Source: Bacteroides faecis MAJ27 (lineage in GTDB: Bacteria; Bacteroidota; Bacteroidia; Bacteroidales; Bacteroidaceae). From it: a DNA stretch of 64,000 nucleotides. A model generated the notes under the pieces. It made no database searches, was not told where the DNA came from, and worked only from the letters and a program-made list of their open reading frames with translations. Made by a program: the position numbers and the translations under genes. Of this stretch, positions 54,729 through 63,089 are shown piece by piece. Location of the stretch: the NCBI RefSeq assembly GCF_900106755.1, contig NZ_FNNN01000002.1, positions 186,001 to 250,000 on the forward strand. Direction: 5' to 3'. The stretch's first letter is position 1; each line of letters opens with the position of its first letter.

Positions 54729-55292
54729 TTATTCTAGTTTTCTTTCTATTATTATTGATATTTCTCCTTGTCCGTCAGTTTTGAAACTTAGTTTCTCGTA
54801 ATTAACAAGTTGGCATAACCGATCCTCATATGTATCTATCAGCCATTCTAGGCTAACCAATGAATGCCCATCTTCGTCTTCATATAATTCCCCGTCTTCA
54901 TCCGCTATATCTGTCATATCAGAGGTAGTCAAACAGAATATATGAGCAGCCAGTTCTATAGAGATGTAATTAGTATCATCAGTCGCATATAACTTAGGGG
55001 GATATTTTATCTGGATGAATACTGCATTCTCAAAACAACTGATTCTGTGTCTTACCGGAATATCAGAGAGCCCGTCCATTAGAAGCTCGACTATGGGGTA
55101 ATCTACTTCCCGTATATCTCCTGTATAATAACGCTTCATCATTTCCACTCTAAAATTGGCTATCAAAGACAAGTCCTGTATTGGCATCTTTGCTAGTCGG
55201 GGGTATAAGATACCGTTCTCATCAATATAGCTTTCGGGATCAGTACATTTCAATTCTTTATCTCTTGCTGTTGAAAATCTTTTTACTTTCAT
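54729..55292 (-). CDS. Unknown 187-residue acidic protein
   Basis: A soluble protein with an Asp/Glu-rich stretch (MTDIADEDGELYEDEDGHSL) near residue 140 and repeated beta-strand-like segments (FENAVFIQIKYPPKLYATDD). No signal peptide or recognised family. Its start lies inside the 3' end of the preceding gene (35-nt overlap), so the two are translationally linked. Confidence 0.6.
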   Translation of the reverse strand: MKVKRFSTARDKELKCTDPESYIDENGILYPRLAKMPIQDLSLIANFRVEMMKRYYTGDIREVDYPIVELLMDGLSDIPVRHRISCFENAVFIQIKYPPKLYATDDTNYISIELAAHIFCLTTSDMTDIADEDGELYEDEDGHSLVSLEWLIDTYEDRLCQLVNYEKLSFKTDGQGEISIIIERKLE

Positions 55293-55626
55293 ACTTCTTA
55301 GTTTTTTGTGATTTAATAATTAAGGTTGTGTTGTAATTCTCTTTCAGATATTCCTGGAGTTTTCCATATCTGTCTGCTCTACATCTTCCACGTGGACATA
55401 GAACAAATATTTCTTTAAGGCTTATTTCTAATGTTAAGTTATAACCCGTACTATCCTTTTTATTCAATAGAGAAGCCAGTTGAGGGAAATATTCTCCTAA
55501 AGCCTTTATATCATCGGAGAATTTATTCGTTGTCTCTTTCGAATCGGAGTATGATTCTACCGGAGTTTTTGATATGTCACTACAATCCTTGTTGAGCGAA
55601 TACCATAATTGGGATGTATCTGTCAT
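55258..55626 (-). CDS. Unknown 122-residue protein
   Basis: A small soluble protein, basic at the C-terminus (SQKTKKYESKKIFNSKR), Ser-rich at the N-terminus. FVLCPRGRCRADRYGKLQEY may hold two Cys near a turn. First gene of the three-gene unknown operon. No family recognised. Confidence 0.55.
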   Translation of the reverse strand: MTDTSQLWYSLNKDCSDISKTPVESYSDSKETTNKFSDDIKALGEYFPQLASLLNKKDSTGYNLTLEISLKEIFVLCPRGRCRADRYGKLQEYLKENYNTTLIIKSQKTKKYESKKIFNSKR

Positions 55627-55703
55627 AAATTTAAGTGTTTAATTCATAGTTAGGAATTTCAAGGCTTCGTAGTAGAGTTTCGGCATTTTTTAGGGTAGGA
55701 GGA

Positions 55704-55741
55704 AATAAAAAAACGAGATACCAAATTAATGATACCTCGTT
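55704..55741 (-). terminator. Terminator after the 436-residue gene
   Basis: Stem AACGAGATAC / ATACCTCGTT (55712-55741) with a pair of mismatches, followed on the minus strand by TTTTTTTATTT. It lies 26 bp past the stop codon. Confidence 0.6.
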
Positions 55742-55766
55742 AATCTTTAATCAATCCATAATATAA

Positions 55767-57077
55767 CTATTCGAATGGAGAATCATCTTTTTTCTCTTGA
55801 AATATAAATGGATCACTTCCTTCTTTTATAAGTTGCACTGTCAAATTGTCCAATTGCTGGTTGTAGACTATAGTGGTATTATTGGACATGCAATTATGTT
55901 CCTCACCACCTGAAACTTCGTACAGATTTGGGTTCTTATTGAAGCCTAGTTTTATAGGTGTTACAACCTGAAAATATGTTTTAATAAAATTATAATTATT
56001 ATTTCCAACTAATGCTATTAAACGTGTTTTTAATAATGGAAATTCTAATAAATTTATATCAGATGGATATTTGCCCACATTCTTACTAAAAAAGGAGGAT
56101 AAACTATTTGAGATAGAAGATGTATTTGACTTCTGATAACTATTAAATATTATATCTGAATCATTTGTTGCTGTAGTTTCACTATATAATTTAAATGGCA
56201 TCTTTACCCCTTTATAATTCGTAAAAGTGCCGGAATAACTATTCAAACTCCATTTACCTTCAAATGTTCCTGTATTCTCCCCTGCCGAATTGTATTCTTT
56301 TAGTACCATGTAATCATTAGAATTCTTTGAACCAGATAATTCCAGTGTATTATTACTGCCGTTTTTTACATAATAATAACTGCCAACTATTTCACTTGGC
56401 TCTCTCCAAGCAAGATTCATCACTATTGGGTACTTTTCATTGATCATCCCGTAATATTCAAATCCAATAATAGTTGATCCAACTGTAGGGTTAGGGACAT
56501 CATTAGAAACTTCTAAACCAAATTCTTCTTGTTCTTTTTCAATTGCATATTCCGGTGTTGCTCCGGAATATGTATCAATTGCCATCTGTCTTTGATATTC
56601 CTCTTCGATAGCAGTTGATTTATAGCTCCGATATCCTAATAAACTTATTAGACTCAATGCAATTATAGCAATAATGATAAGCCCCATTCGTTTCATACAA
56701 AAAAGTTTCCTATATAAAGGAAGCTTTCTTTTGACACTTTGTTGAGACTGATTGTTTGATGTTTGATGTTCTGAACATTCCTTCTGGTCCACCACTACTG
56801 ATGCATATGGAATAATGATGTTCTCTATTTTGGGATTTAAACCATATTTTGTCCTATATTCTTCTTTCTTTCTCAGTGCGTTAAGATAATCTCGCTGTTC
56901 GATATACTCATTGATTAGATAGACATGCTGTTCTAATATAAGCTTTTCACATTCACGGATCAAGCTAAGACTTTCTTTGGAGGTAGCCATAGAAGAACTA
57001 CGTATTGCATCTAAAGCTTCCTCATACTCACCTTTATTATAAAAGGATATTGCTTTATTATATAAATCGTCTGTCAT
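55767..57077 (-). CDS. TPR-like membrane protein
   Basis: A 436-residue protein. The N-terminus has TPR-like helices (DDLYNKAISFYNKGEYEEAL and YLNALRKKEEYRTKYG), then a basic linker, one transmembrane helix (MGLIIIAIIALSLISLLGYR, about residues 133-152), and a large C-terminal beta-rich domain (SEIVGSYYYVKNGSNNTLEL, GTFEGKWSLNSYSGTFTNYK) that would be periplasmic. The domain resembles uncharacterised Bacteroides beta-sandwich domains; no function is assigned. It may belong to the same membrane system as the TM2 and SPFH genes upstream. Confidence 0.6.
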   Translation of the reverse strand: MTDDLYNKAISFYNKGEYEEALDAIRSSSMATSKESLSLIRECEKLILEQHVYLINEYIEQRDYLNALRKKEEYRTKYGLNPKIENIIIPYASVVVDQKECSEHQTSNNQSQQSVKRKLPLYRKLFCMKRMGLIIIAIIALSLISLLGYRSYKSTAIEEEYQRQMAIDTYSGATPEYAIEKEQEEFGLEVSNDVPNPTVGSTIIGFEYYGMINEKYPIVMNLAWREPSEIVGSYYYVKNGSNNTLELSGSKNSNDYMVLKEYNSAGENTGTFEGKWSLNSYSGTFTNYKGVKMPFKLYSETTATNDSDIIFNSYQKSNTSSISNSLSSFFSKNVGKYPSDINLLEFPLLKTRLIALVGNNNYNFIKTYFQVVTPIKLGFNKNPNLYEVSGGEEHNCMSNNTTIVYNQQLDNLTVQLIKEGSDPFIFQEKKDDSPFE

Positions 57078-57119
57078 AAAATTGATTGTAAAGCTCTTTT
57101 TTTATTTTTACATTTACCA

Positions 57120-57206
57120 CATAAAAAAAAGAACTGTTGACAACATGAAATAAAGAAAAACTCCATAAATTCTTTTTCATGATAATCAAACAGTTCCTTT
57201 ATTCTC
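57120..57206 (-). terminator. Imperfect nested hairpin after the TM2 gene
   Basis: Outer arms AAGAACTGTT / AACAGTTCCTT and inner arms CATGAAATAAAGAA / TTCTTTTTCATG can fold into one long imperfect hairpin in the 286-bp gap between the 436-residue gene and the TM2 gene. A terminator or a structured leader are both possible. No gene was seen in this gap. Confidence 0.4.
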
Positions 57207-57363
57207 TTAATAGATGTTTTATAGTGTCTATCGTTTTATTCTTTTTTTATCATATAAATTAATAATCGCATGACAATAAAAATAATCCCACTATAGTTTA
57301 TACTGGAGTCTGTCGTAGGAGGTGCTTGCAATAATATGATTAAGTAATTCATGGCATATGGTA

Positions 57364-57816
57364 TTAATGATATTTTTGGTTAAAGCTTTCATCACTCATA
57401 CATAAATACATGATTCCTTCAATTAATCCTATCATTGCAGGTATCCATGTCCAACAGAAAATAAGATATAATATACCTAACCCCGTCTTTCCTAAATAAA
57501 AATGATGTACACCTAATCCACCTAAAAATATCGCTAATATCGCAGCTGTCGCTTTACTTTTTGAAGATATATGTTGGGGATAATATCCTTGTTGAACGGA
57601 TTGTTGCTGAACAGGTTGTTGCGGATTAGGACCGACATTAACATTAACTGTGACCTTTGGTGCTGCTGACTCTAGTTCCGAATAATTGGTATGTTTCGGT
57701 TCATCTGGCTTTTTCACATTAAATGTGGTTCCACAATACATACATTTATATGTATTATTTCCACGATCACTAAATTTATTTCCTCCACATTGGGGGCATT
57801 TGATTTCTTCCTGCAT
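57364..57816 (-). CDS. Zinc-ribbon TM2-domain protein
   Basis: A 150-residue protein. An N-terminal zinc ribbon (KCPQCGGNKF and YKCMYCGTTFNV: C7, C10, C25, C28), a Gln/Pro-rich linker, and a TM2 domain from about residue 83: SKATAAILAIFLGGLGVHHF, then YLGKTGLGILYLIF, with the HHFYLG motif that defines the family. TM2 proteins are small membrane proteins of unclear function. It begins 3 bp after the preceding four-TM gene, so they are co-transcribed. Confidence 0.85.
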   Translation of the reverse strand: MQEEIKCPQCGGNKFSDRGNNTYKCMYCGTTFNVKKPDEPKHTNYSELESAAPKVTVNVNVGPNPQQPVQQQSVQQGYYPQHISSKSKATAAILAIFLGGLGVHHFYLGKTGLGILYLIFCWTWIPAMIGLIEGIMYLCMSDESFNQKYH

Positions 57817-57818
57817 AG

Positions 57819-58544
57819 TTATAATGTTGATTTAATTGTTTGTACGTAGTTCCTTAGCTGATTTATCTTTAAAGTAGTATGTGATTGCAATTCACCTTGT
57901 TCTGGTGAGCCTGCTACTTTCTGAAATAATTCATGGATTTCATTCAACTTTTCAGTCAGTTCATTTACAATCTCCGAATGCCTGTCAAGTTTATAGGCTG
58001 GGATCATGGATATTTTATCAAGTACTATCTTGAAGGATTGCAATGTCTTGTCTTTCCAGTCAGAGTTTATATTTTCCAGTTCATTTTTAGTTCCAATCCA
58101 ATAATTATCAATTGATGCAGAAAACATCTTTTTATTTTCTATAGTACTTTGGATGTCTAATGCTTTTTTCTCTGTAACTCCACCAGCCATTATTACAGTT
58201 GCTCCATTGATAATAAAGAATATAATAGTAATTACTAGCAAGCCGATATATAGAGTTTTCAGATTACTATCCTGATCCATTAACAAACTACATCCAGCCG
58301 TCCATAGAAATATCACAATAGCAAATAAATTTAGAGATACGGATAATGAAACATTCTTTATGGTTAATAATTTCTCGTTTGATAATATCGGAATATTAGC
58401 CAATAAGATTATTTCTGCTAAACAAGCTATTCCTACATTGATATAAAAGAGTTTGTTTTGTTCCTCAAATAGCAATGTGTATATAATAATGGTACATACA
58501 ATTACCAGTAACATTGTAATAATGAGTATGACTTTATTTTTCAT
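57819..58544 (-). CDS. Four-TM membrane protein with helical C-terminus
   Basis: A 241-residue protein. Four hydrophobic segments (VILIITMLLVIVCTIIIYTL, NVGIACLAEIILLANIPIL, SLSVSLNLFAIVIFLWTAGC and LYIGLLVITIIFFIINGAT) fill the first 110 residues; the remainder is helical and charged (probable coiled coil, NELTEKLNEIHELFQKVAGS). No family recognised. It is followed at 3 bp by the zinc-ribbon TM2 gene. Confidence 0.6.
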   Translation of the reverse strand: MKNKVILIITMLLVIVCTIIIYTLLFEEQNKLFYINVGIACLAEIILLANIPILSNEKLLTIKNVSLSVSLNLFAIVIFLWTAGCSLLMDQDSNLKTLYIGLLVITIIFFIINGATVIMAGGVTEKKALDIQSTIENKKMFSASIDNYWIGTKNELENINSDWKDKTLQSFKIVLDKISMIPAYKLDRHSEIVNELTEKLNEIHELFQKVAGSPEQGELQSHTTLKINQLRNYVQTIKSTL

Positions 58545-58734
58545 AATATGTATTCTTTAATTAATATTTCTGTTATCTTTTGTAATATTGGCGTTAGGAA
58601 TATTAATGACAAACTCCGGCTATATTATAGCTTTTAATAATTAGTTTTAATTCCTACTCCACCGACTTTATAAGCATGTTGTAACTATTCTCCTTCCTAT
58701 TGTATCATGCAATACGATAGACAGTGTTATTCAT

Positions 58735-59412
58735 CTATTCTTTTTTGCTATACTTAGTAGGAGCTATTTGCATCGAATCTCTTTGAAGTTCGATCAATGA
58801 TTTCTTTAGAGAAGTAATATTTCCGTTCTCATCTACCATCCCAGATCTGATTGCTAGTTTTTTATTATTTATTGTAGATCTAAAATCTTTATCAAGAATG
58901 TCATCCAGCTTCTTATAATCAGTACTCACTATTTTCTTTAATTTATCAAGTTCTATTTGAGCAAGCGGTGTTAATCTAACTTTAAGATTAGTGAATAATG
59001 GATTCCAATTAACAACTACATCCAAAGGAGTCTTAAAATGATTAGGCCAATATAGATATTCTCCTGTTGTTACTTGTTTATTGTCTATCAACCAAGGATA
59101 CATTATACTAGTTGTCTTGATTCTTACGACTCTTTTTCCATCCTTAGAGAAAAGAATACTATAATCAATTCCACCAATATCTCTATAAATCCACCGAACT
59201 TCAGGTAAGAAATTTTTAGTATCACCAAATTTTCCTAGATAAATCCATTTAGGTTTTCCATTTTCACTTAGATAATCTTGATCAGTACTATCTTCTTCAT
59301 AAGAGAACAATGTATCTTTTGTGTTGGCATTAACATCAGCTTGTTTTGTCCTATTGTTGCAAGAAACAAAAAATGCCATAATAATTATAGTTATAACTGT
59401 AATATTCTTCAT
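58735..59412 (-). CDS. Unknown lipoprotein
   Basis: A 225-residue protein with a lipoprotein signal (MKNITVITIIIMAFFVSC, lipobox FVSC, Cys18). The mature protein is charged and soluble (WIYLGKFGDTKNFLPEVRWI), with no recognised domain. It lies between the four-TM gene and the SPFH-GYF2 gene on the same strand, 190 bp and 180 bp away. Confidence 0.65.
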   Translation of the reverse strand: MKNITVITIIIMAFFVSCNNRTKQADVNANTKDTLFSYEEDSTDQDYLSENGKPKWIYLGKFGDTKNFLPEVRWIYRDIGGIDYSILFSKDGKRVVRIKTTSIMYPWLIDNKQVTTGEYLYWPNHFKTPLDVVVNWNPLFTNLKVRLTPLAQIELDKLKKIVSTDYKKLDDILDKDFRSTINNKKLAIRSGMVDENGNITSLKKSLIELQRDSMQIAPTKYSKKE

Positions 59413-59590
59413 ACTTTTCTAATATTTAATTTAACTCTCGTAAATGTTTTTACTTCAGCTTATTTCAAATTATGAAAGGCTAAAAATTGCTTTGCATTTT
59501 TCATAACCATTGAAAATGCTCCTAATCAGCCCTCTTCATCAGCTGAGAAAACACAAGTATTCATTTTTAATTGGTGTTTCTGTTTTCTAT

Positions 59591-60721
59591 TTATAATGCT
59601 GGTGGTGGGGGAGGTGGCATCATTAGAGATAGGATCTTCGATATGTCAGGCTCTTCACTCGCCAGTATCCATGCTTGTCCACCGACTTTATAAACATAGG
59701 TTGTGGCTGTAATTTCTTTCTGTTGTATCATGCTTTGGATAATGTCAATACTATATGGTCCTGTCGTTTGTCCGCCTTTTGCTACATAATAAGAAGGTAA
59801 TTGTGGTATCCCTCCTGTTAGTGGTGAAGTCAGACCGCTTTGTTTGATTGAATTTCCGACTACTTCTCCAAGATTGTTACCGACTCCTAATCCCATGCCT
59901 ATTCCCATGAAATTTCCAGCTCCTTCATTTCCAGCTGCTGTCTGGGCAATATCAAGTTGTTTCTGCTGCAAATAGCTGACTCCAAGTTTGCTTAATCTGG
60001 CTTGTTCTGCTATTCCTTCCATTACAGTCTGATACCCTTTGTCATTCTCGTCAAACGATATATCTTCGATATTGAAATTAAGTAATTCAACTCCGTATTC
60101 GTCAAAAGCAAGTTGTAGGTTCTTTGCCGTTTCCTTTGCCAATCCTCTATATTCCGATCCTAGTTCATTGATATTAACTTCGTTTTCTTTCATGTACTTT
60201 GCAATGGAAACCTTAACGGATTCTACCACATCTATACGGAATTGGTCTTCTATCAATGATGTATCCCCGAATCCTATAGTTCCAATAAGCTTCTTAAGGA
60301 ATACTCCTCCATCAGAGATTCTAATCCCATATTGTCCCCTAGAAGATAACTTGATTGGTATTTGGAAATATGGATCAATAATACGTAATCCACCAGTTCC
60401 CCAAAACATGTTTCTTTTTTCTAATTTGCTAATAAACCAAACTTCTGCCATGAAAGTGGTTTCACCTCCACTGGCTAAATTTACAAGTTTTTGTAATACG
60501 GGTAAATTGGCAGAAGATAAGGTATGTCTACCGGAAACAAATGAGTCACAAAGAGTTCCATTTTTAAAGAAAAATGCCTCCTGACTTTCATTAACAGTCA
60601 ATATACTACCTAGGGTAATATTATTAAAAGGAAATTTGTAGACTAGTTCCTCTGGGTTGTCTTGTTCCCAATGAATAGATTTAATTATTGGCATATTCGT
60701 TGATTTTAAAGATTGAATCAC
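59591..60721 (-). CDS. SPFH (Band 7)-GYF2 fusion protein
   Basis: A 376-residue protein; a second start (MPIIKSIHW) lies nine codons in. The N-terminal 280 residues match the YdjI-like SPFH family: VYKFPFNNITLGSILTVNES, TFMAEVWFISKLEKRNMFWG, VESVKVSIAKYMKENE and NFNIEDISFDENDKGYQ. A Gly-rich hinge (AGNFMGIGMGLGVGNNLGEV) follows. The C-terminus is a GYF2 domain (SYYVAKGGQTTGPYSIDIIQ then VYKVGGQAWILASEEP), a peptide-binding module, and the protein ends with a poly-Pro run. YdjI-type proteins cluster with zinc-ribbon and TM2 proteins in other bacteria, as here, and may organise membrane stress responses. Confidence 0.8.
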   Translation of the reverse strand: MIQSLKSTNMPIIKSIHWEQDNPEELVYKFPFNNITLGSILTVNESQEAFFFKNGTLCDSFVSGRHTLSSANLPVLQKLVNLASGGETTFMAEVWFISKLEKRNMFWGTGGLRIIDPYFQIPIKLSSRGQYGIRISDGGVFLKKLIGTIGFGDTSLIEDQFRIDVVESVKVSIAKYMKENEVNINELGSEYRGLAKETAKNLQLAFDEYGVELLNFNIEDISFDENDKGYQTVMEGIAEQARLSKLGVSYLQQKQLDIAQTAAGNEGAGNFMGIGMGLGVGNNLGEVVGNSIKQSGLTSPLTGGIPQLPSYYVAKGGQTTGPYSIDIIQSMIQQKEITATTYVYKVGGQAWILASEEPDISKILSLMMPPPPPPAL

Positions 60722-60786
60722 CTCTTGTACTTCTTCAAGTTTCTAATTTCTGAATTTCGAGAGGCGATTTTCTATGATTTTGATTT

Positions 60787-61011
60787 TTAAATAAAATGCA
60801 TTATTATTGTAATCAAAGTGTATATCAGTCCCGCTATTGGGTTTACAACAGATAGGATAATTAATTGAAAGATTTGTAGACCTTCTGATTTGATTGGACC
60901 TAGGATTGTACACATTATGATTTGTACCACTATACACAATACAGCTAATGCCACGAATAGAAATGAACGATTTGATTTACGTTTTTCCGTAGTAACTTCA
61001 TTTGTTCTCAT
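60787..61011 (-). CDS. Small two-TM membrane protein
   Basis: A 74-residue protein: a basic soluble N-terminus (MRTNEVTTEKRKSNRS) and two hydrophobic helices (LFVALAVLCIVVQIIMCTIL and IILSVVNPIAGLIYTLITII). It lies 65 bp upstream of the SPFH gene on the same strand and probably belongs to the same unit. No family recognised. Confidence 0.6.
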   Translation of the reverse strand: MRTNEVTTEKRKSNRSFLFVALAVLCIVVQIIMCTILGPIKSEGLQIFQLIILSVVNPIAGLIYTLITIIMHFI

Positions 61012-61219
61012 AATTCTGATCTCCTATACACCTATAAGTCCTTCGAAGTCAGCCTTAATTTGACTATACAAGAAAAGCGTGAGGACTTGTCCTGCTATTC
61101 ATCAAAATCAAGCATCGCCAAACGCTTAGTAGGAATGAATATGAAGAAACAATACTCACGCTATGATGTTATGTATAGATACAACATTGACTGTATCAGG
61201 TACATATACAAAACAGAAT

Positions 61220-61361
61220 GAGCGTTACATTGTCTCTATCCTCCTACTTTTGAAATTGGCGATTTCGATTTTAGGATAAAGCAAAAAACGCTTTCTATAT
61301 CTCTGACCATTTCTCCGGTCAGCTTTTGCAAATATACGTATTTTTGTTCAATGTAACGCTC
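61220..61361. repeat. 13-bp inverted repeat enclosing a minus-strand -7 box
   Basis: GAGCGTTACATTG (61220-61232) is perfectly repeated in inverse at 61349-61361. Between the arms, CAAATATA (about 61329-61336) reads TATATTTG on the minus strand, a perfect Bacteroides -7 box facing the small two-TM and SPFH genes. The arrangement could be a small invertible promoter now in the ON orientation, or simply a promoter inside a hairpin. Further left (61074-61163) GCGTGAG and CTCACGC form another short palindrome. No gene is supported between 61012 and 61469. Confidence 0.5.
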
Positions 61362-61469
61362 TTATATGAGTATTCTTTCTTCATACATAAGAGAATTAGG
61401 TCTTTCGAGGCGTAAAGATACACGTAAAATGGTATTAAAACGGAGAAAACGGTTCCTTATTTTTTATTT

Positions 61470-62507
61470 TTATTCCCCTTTCAACTTTTGATTCCTATAA
61501 TTCCTGCCAGATTCTTTTTTCAGGTACAACCTCATTCTGTCCTTACCGAAGTCTCCCCTGTTGGCGTTATAGTTATTGATAACCATTCCTTTTATATCAG
61601 CTTTATCAATCCCGTGCAAGCCAAATGTTCCGGTGAGATATGCCAATGCATTTTCATAGAGCACACCATACCTGCATAACCTTTTAGCTCTGGCCAGGAT
61701 AGACTGATGCCTGTGACCGTCCTCATAAGATTCAGGATATTCCAGGCGCCACTTTTTATCTATGTAATTGATCAGTGTCTTGTCCTTCCATTGTGCCTGA
61801 AAACAATTATTCTGGATTATTTCTGCCGAGGTATGAGTAAAGTTTCCACTTGTATAACCCTGATTATAGCTTTTCATGGGAGTTACTCTCACTGACGGAG
61901 AATGCTCAAAATGATAAGGGGTAAGAGAATCCCGTTGCGGATTGATATAGATCTCCGGATCCGAACTTAAGAAAAATGTCCGGCTAAGATTACCGCATTT
62001 ATCATCAAACTGCACTACTCCTGCATAGAGTTGTTCTCTAATACATCTGAAGAGTTCATTATGATACATAGGGGTTGTGTTATCATGGAGCATTACCACT
62101 TTTACTCCTGATCCACTCGGTGAAAACCAAAGTGCATAGATATAAAGACGGTCTGCATTATCAATTAGGTTTCTTTTGAAATCCTCGGCATCAAAGTGGC
62201 TTTGGAAATGGTCAAAATCCAGAACCAACACATTGGAATACTCCTTGAGATTTTCCGGATCATCATTTCGGTAATCAAATACACCCGAGGGAGCAATCAT
62301 TGGTAACAACTTCTTCGCCTGCTTGTATTCTTCTTCTGTCGGCATAGATCTAAGTCTTACCGTTTGCTGGAACAGTTCCTGATCGTCTCTAATCATCCCC
62401 AGGACATAATCAAGGTTATAGAATCTTTTACTCTTGGAATCATCTGCATTATTGTAGTAACTGACTGTTTTGTTAATCATCATATTTTGGATTTTTATTG
62501 TTGTCAT
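61470..62507 (-). CDS. BT4734-type (VirE N-terminal) domain protein
   Basis: A 345-residue protein with the BT4734/BF3469-like domain common at the start of VirE- or DUF3987-type primase-helicases of Bacteroides: NDDPENLKEYSNVLVLDFDH, YIYALWFSPSGSGVKVVMLH and SRTFFLSSDPEIYINPQRDS. The LVLDFDHF and SPSGSGVKVV segments recall archaeo-eukaryotic primase cores. The C-terminal part (HRHQSILARAKRLCRYGVLY) is PriCT-like. The usual ATPase half is missing; a DUF3987-like ATPase lies 42 kb away at 19.0 kb. Confidence 0.8.
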   Translation of the reverse strand: MTTIKIQNMMINKTVSYYNNADDSKSKRFYNLDYVLGMIRDDQELFQQTVRLRSMPTEEEYKQAKKLLPMIAPSGVFDYRNDDPENLKEYSNVLVLDFDHFQSHFDAEDFKRNLIDNADRLYIYALWFSPSGSGVKVVMLHDNTTPMYHNELFRCIREQLYAGVVQFDDKCGNLSRTFFLSSDPEIYINPQRDSLTPYHFEHSPSVRVTPMKSYNQGYTSGNFTHTSAEIIQNNCFQAQWKDKTLINYIDKKWRLEYPESYEDGHRHQSILARAKRLCRYGVLYENALAYLTGTFGLHGIDKADIKGMVINNYNANRGDFGKDRMRLYLKKESGRNYRNQKLKGE

Positions 62508-62778
62508 TCTCTCTACACATAACCACTCTTTTTCATTGGAGGTGCTATGTTCAGTATTTATGGTAATAGACTGGAATAAAAGTAATGTGGATAAATAATT
62601 GAATAAACAAGAGAGAGACCACTTCGTGCTCTTTCCTTAGTGATAGAGAAGGGAGAGATAAAATGTTTTAAGTTTTTCTCTGTATCACTCGGAGAGACAG
62701 CGTAGCATGTCTTCTCTCTTTATACTATATCATTCACTTATTCTATCATTATTTATCTACCCCCTTTTTTTTTACTTC

Positions 62779-63034
62779 TTATATAATTTAACTAGTTTAT
62801 CGAAAAATAGGGGGTAACTTACAATGTTATTCATTTCTATCTACCATTTCTATTTACCAACTATCTACTTACTTTTTTTTGATCCTTATATAATTTAACT
62901 AGCCCATTGAAAAATAGGGGGTAACTTATAATGTTATTCATTTCTATCTATCATTTTTATTTATCAACCATCTACTTACTTTTTTTTACTCCTTATATAA
63001 TTTAACTAGCCCATCGAAAAAAAGTAAGTAGCCC
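62779..63034. repeat. Tandem 107-bp repeats
   Basis: TTATATAATTTAACTAG recurs at 62779, 62886 and 62993, exactly 107 bp apart. The first two units are near-identical along their length (including GGGGGTAACTTA-AATGTT and TCTACTTACTTTTTTTT). The third unit is truncated after about 35 bp, where GAAAAAAAGTAAGTAG is complementary to the end of the second and can form a hairpin. The 580-bp gap between the two minus-strand genes has no other content except AT- and pyrimidine-rich sequence at 62520-62778. Confidence 0.7.
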
Positions 63035-63089
63035 ATTTACTGTTTATATCAGGTTACAATACAAATAAGTGACAAACTTGGCAACCTTC

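Noticed and set aside
62779..63034. CRISPR array
   Set aside because: Units are 107 bp and near-identical along their whole length, without short repeats separated by unique spacers, and no cas gene is near.
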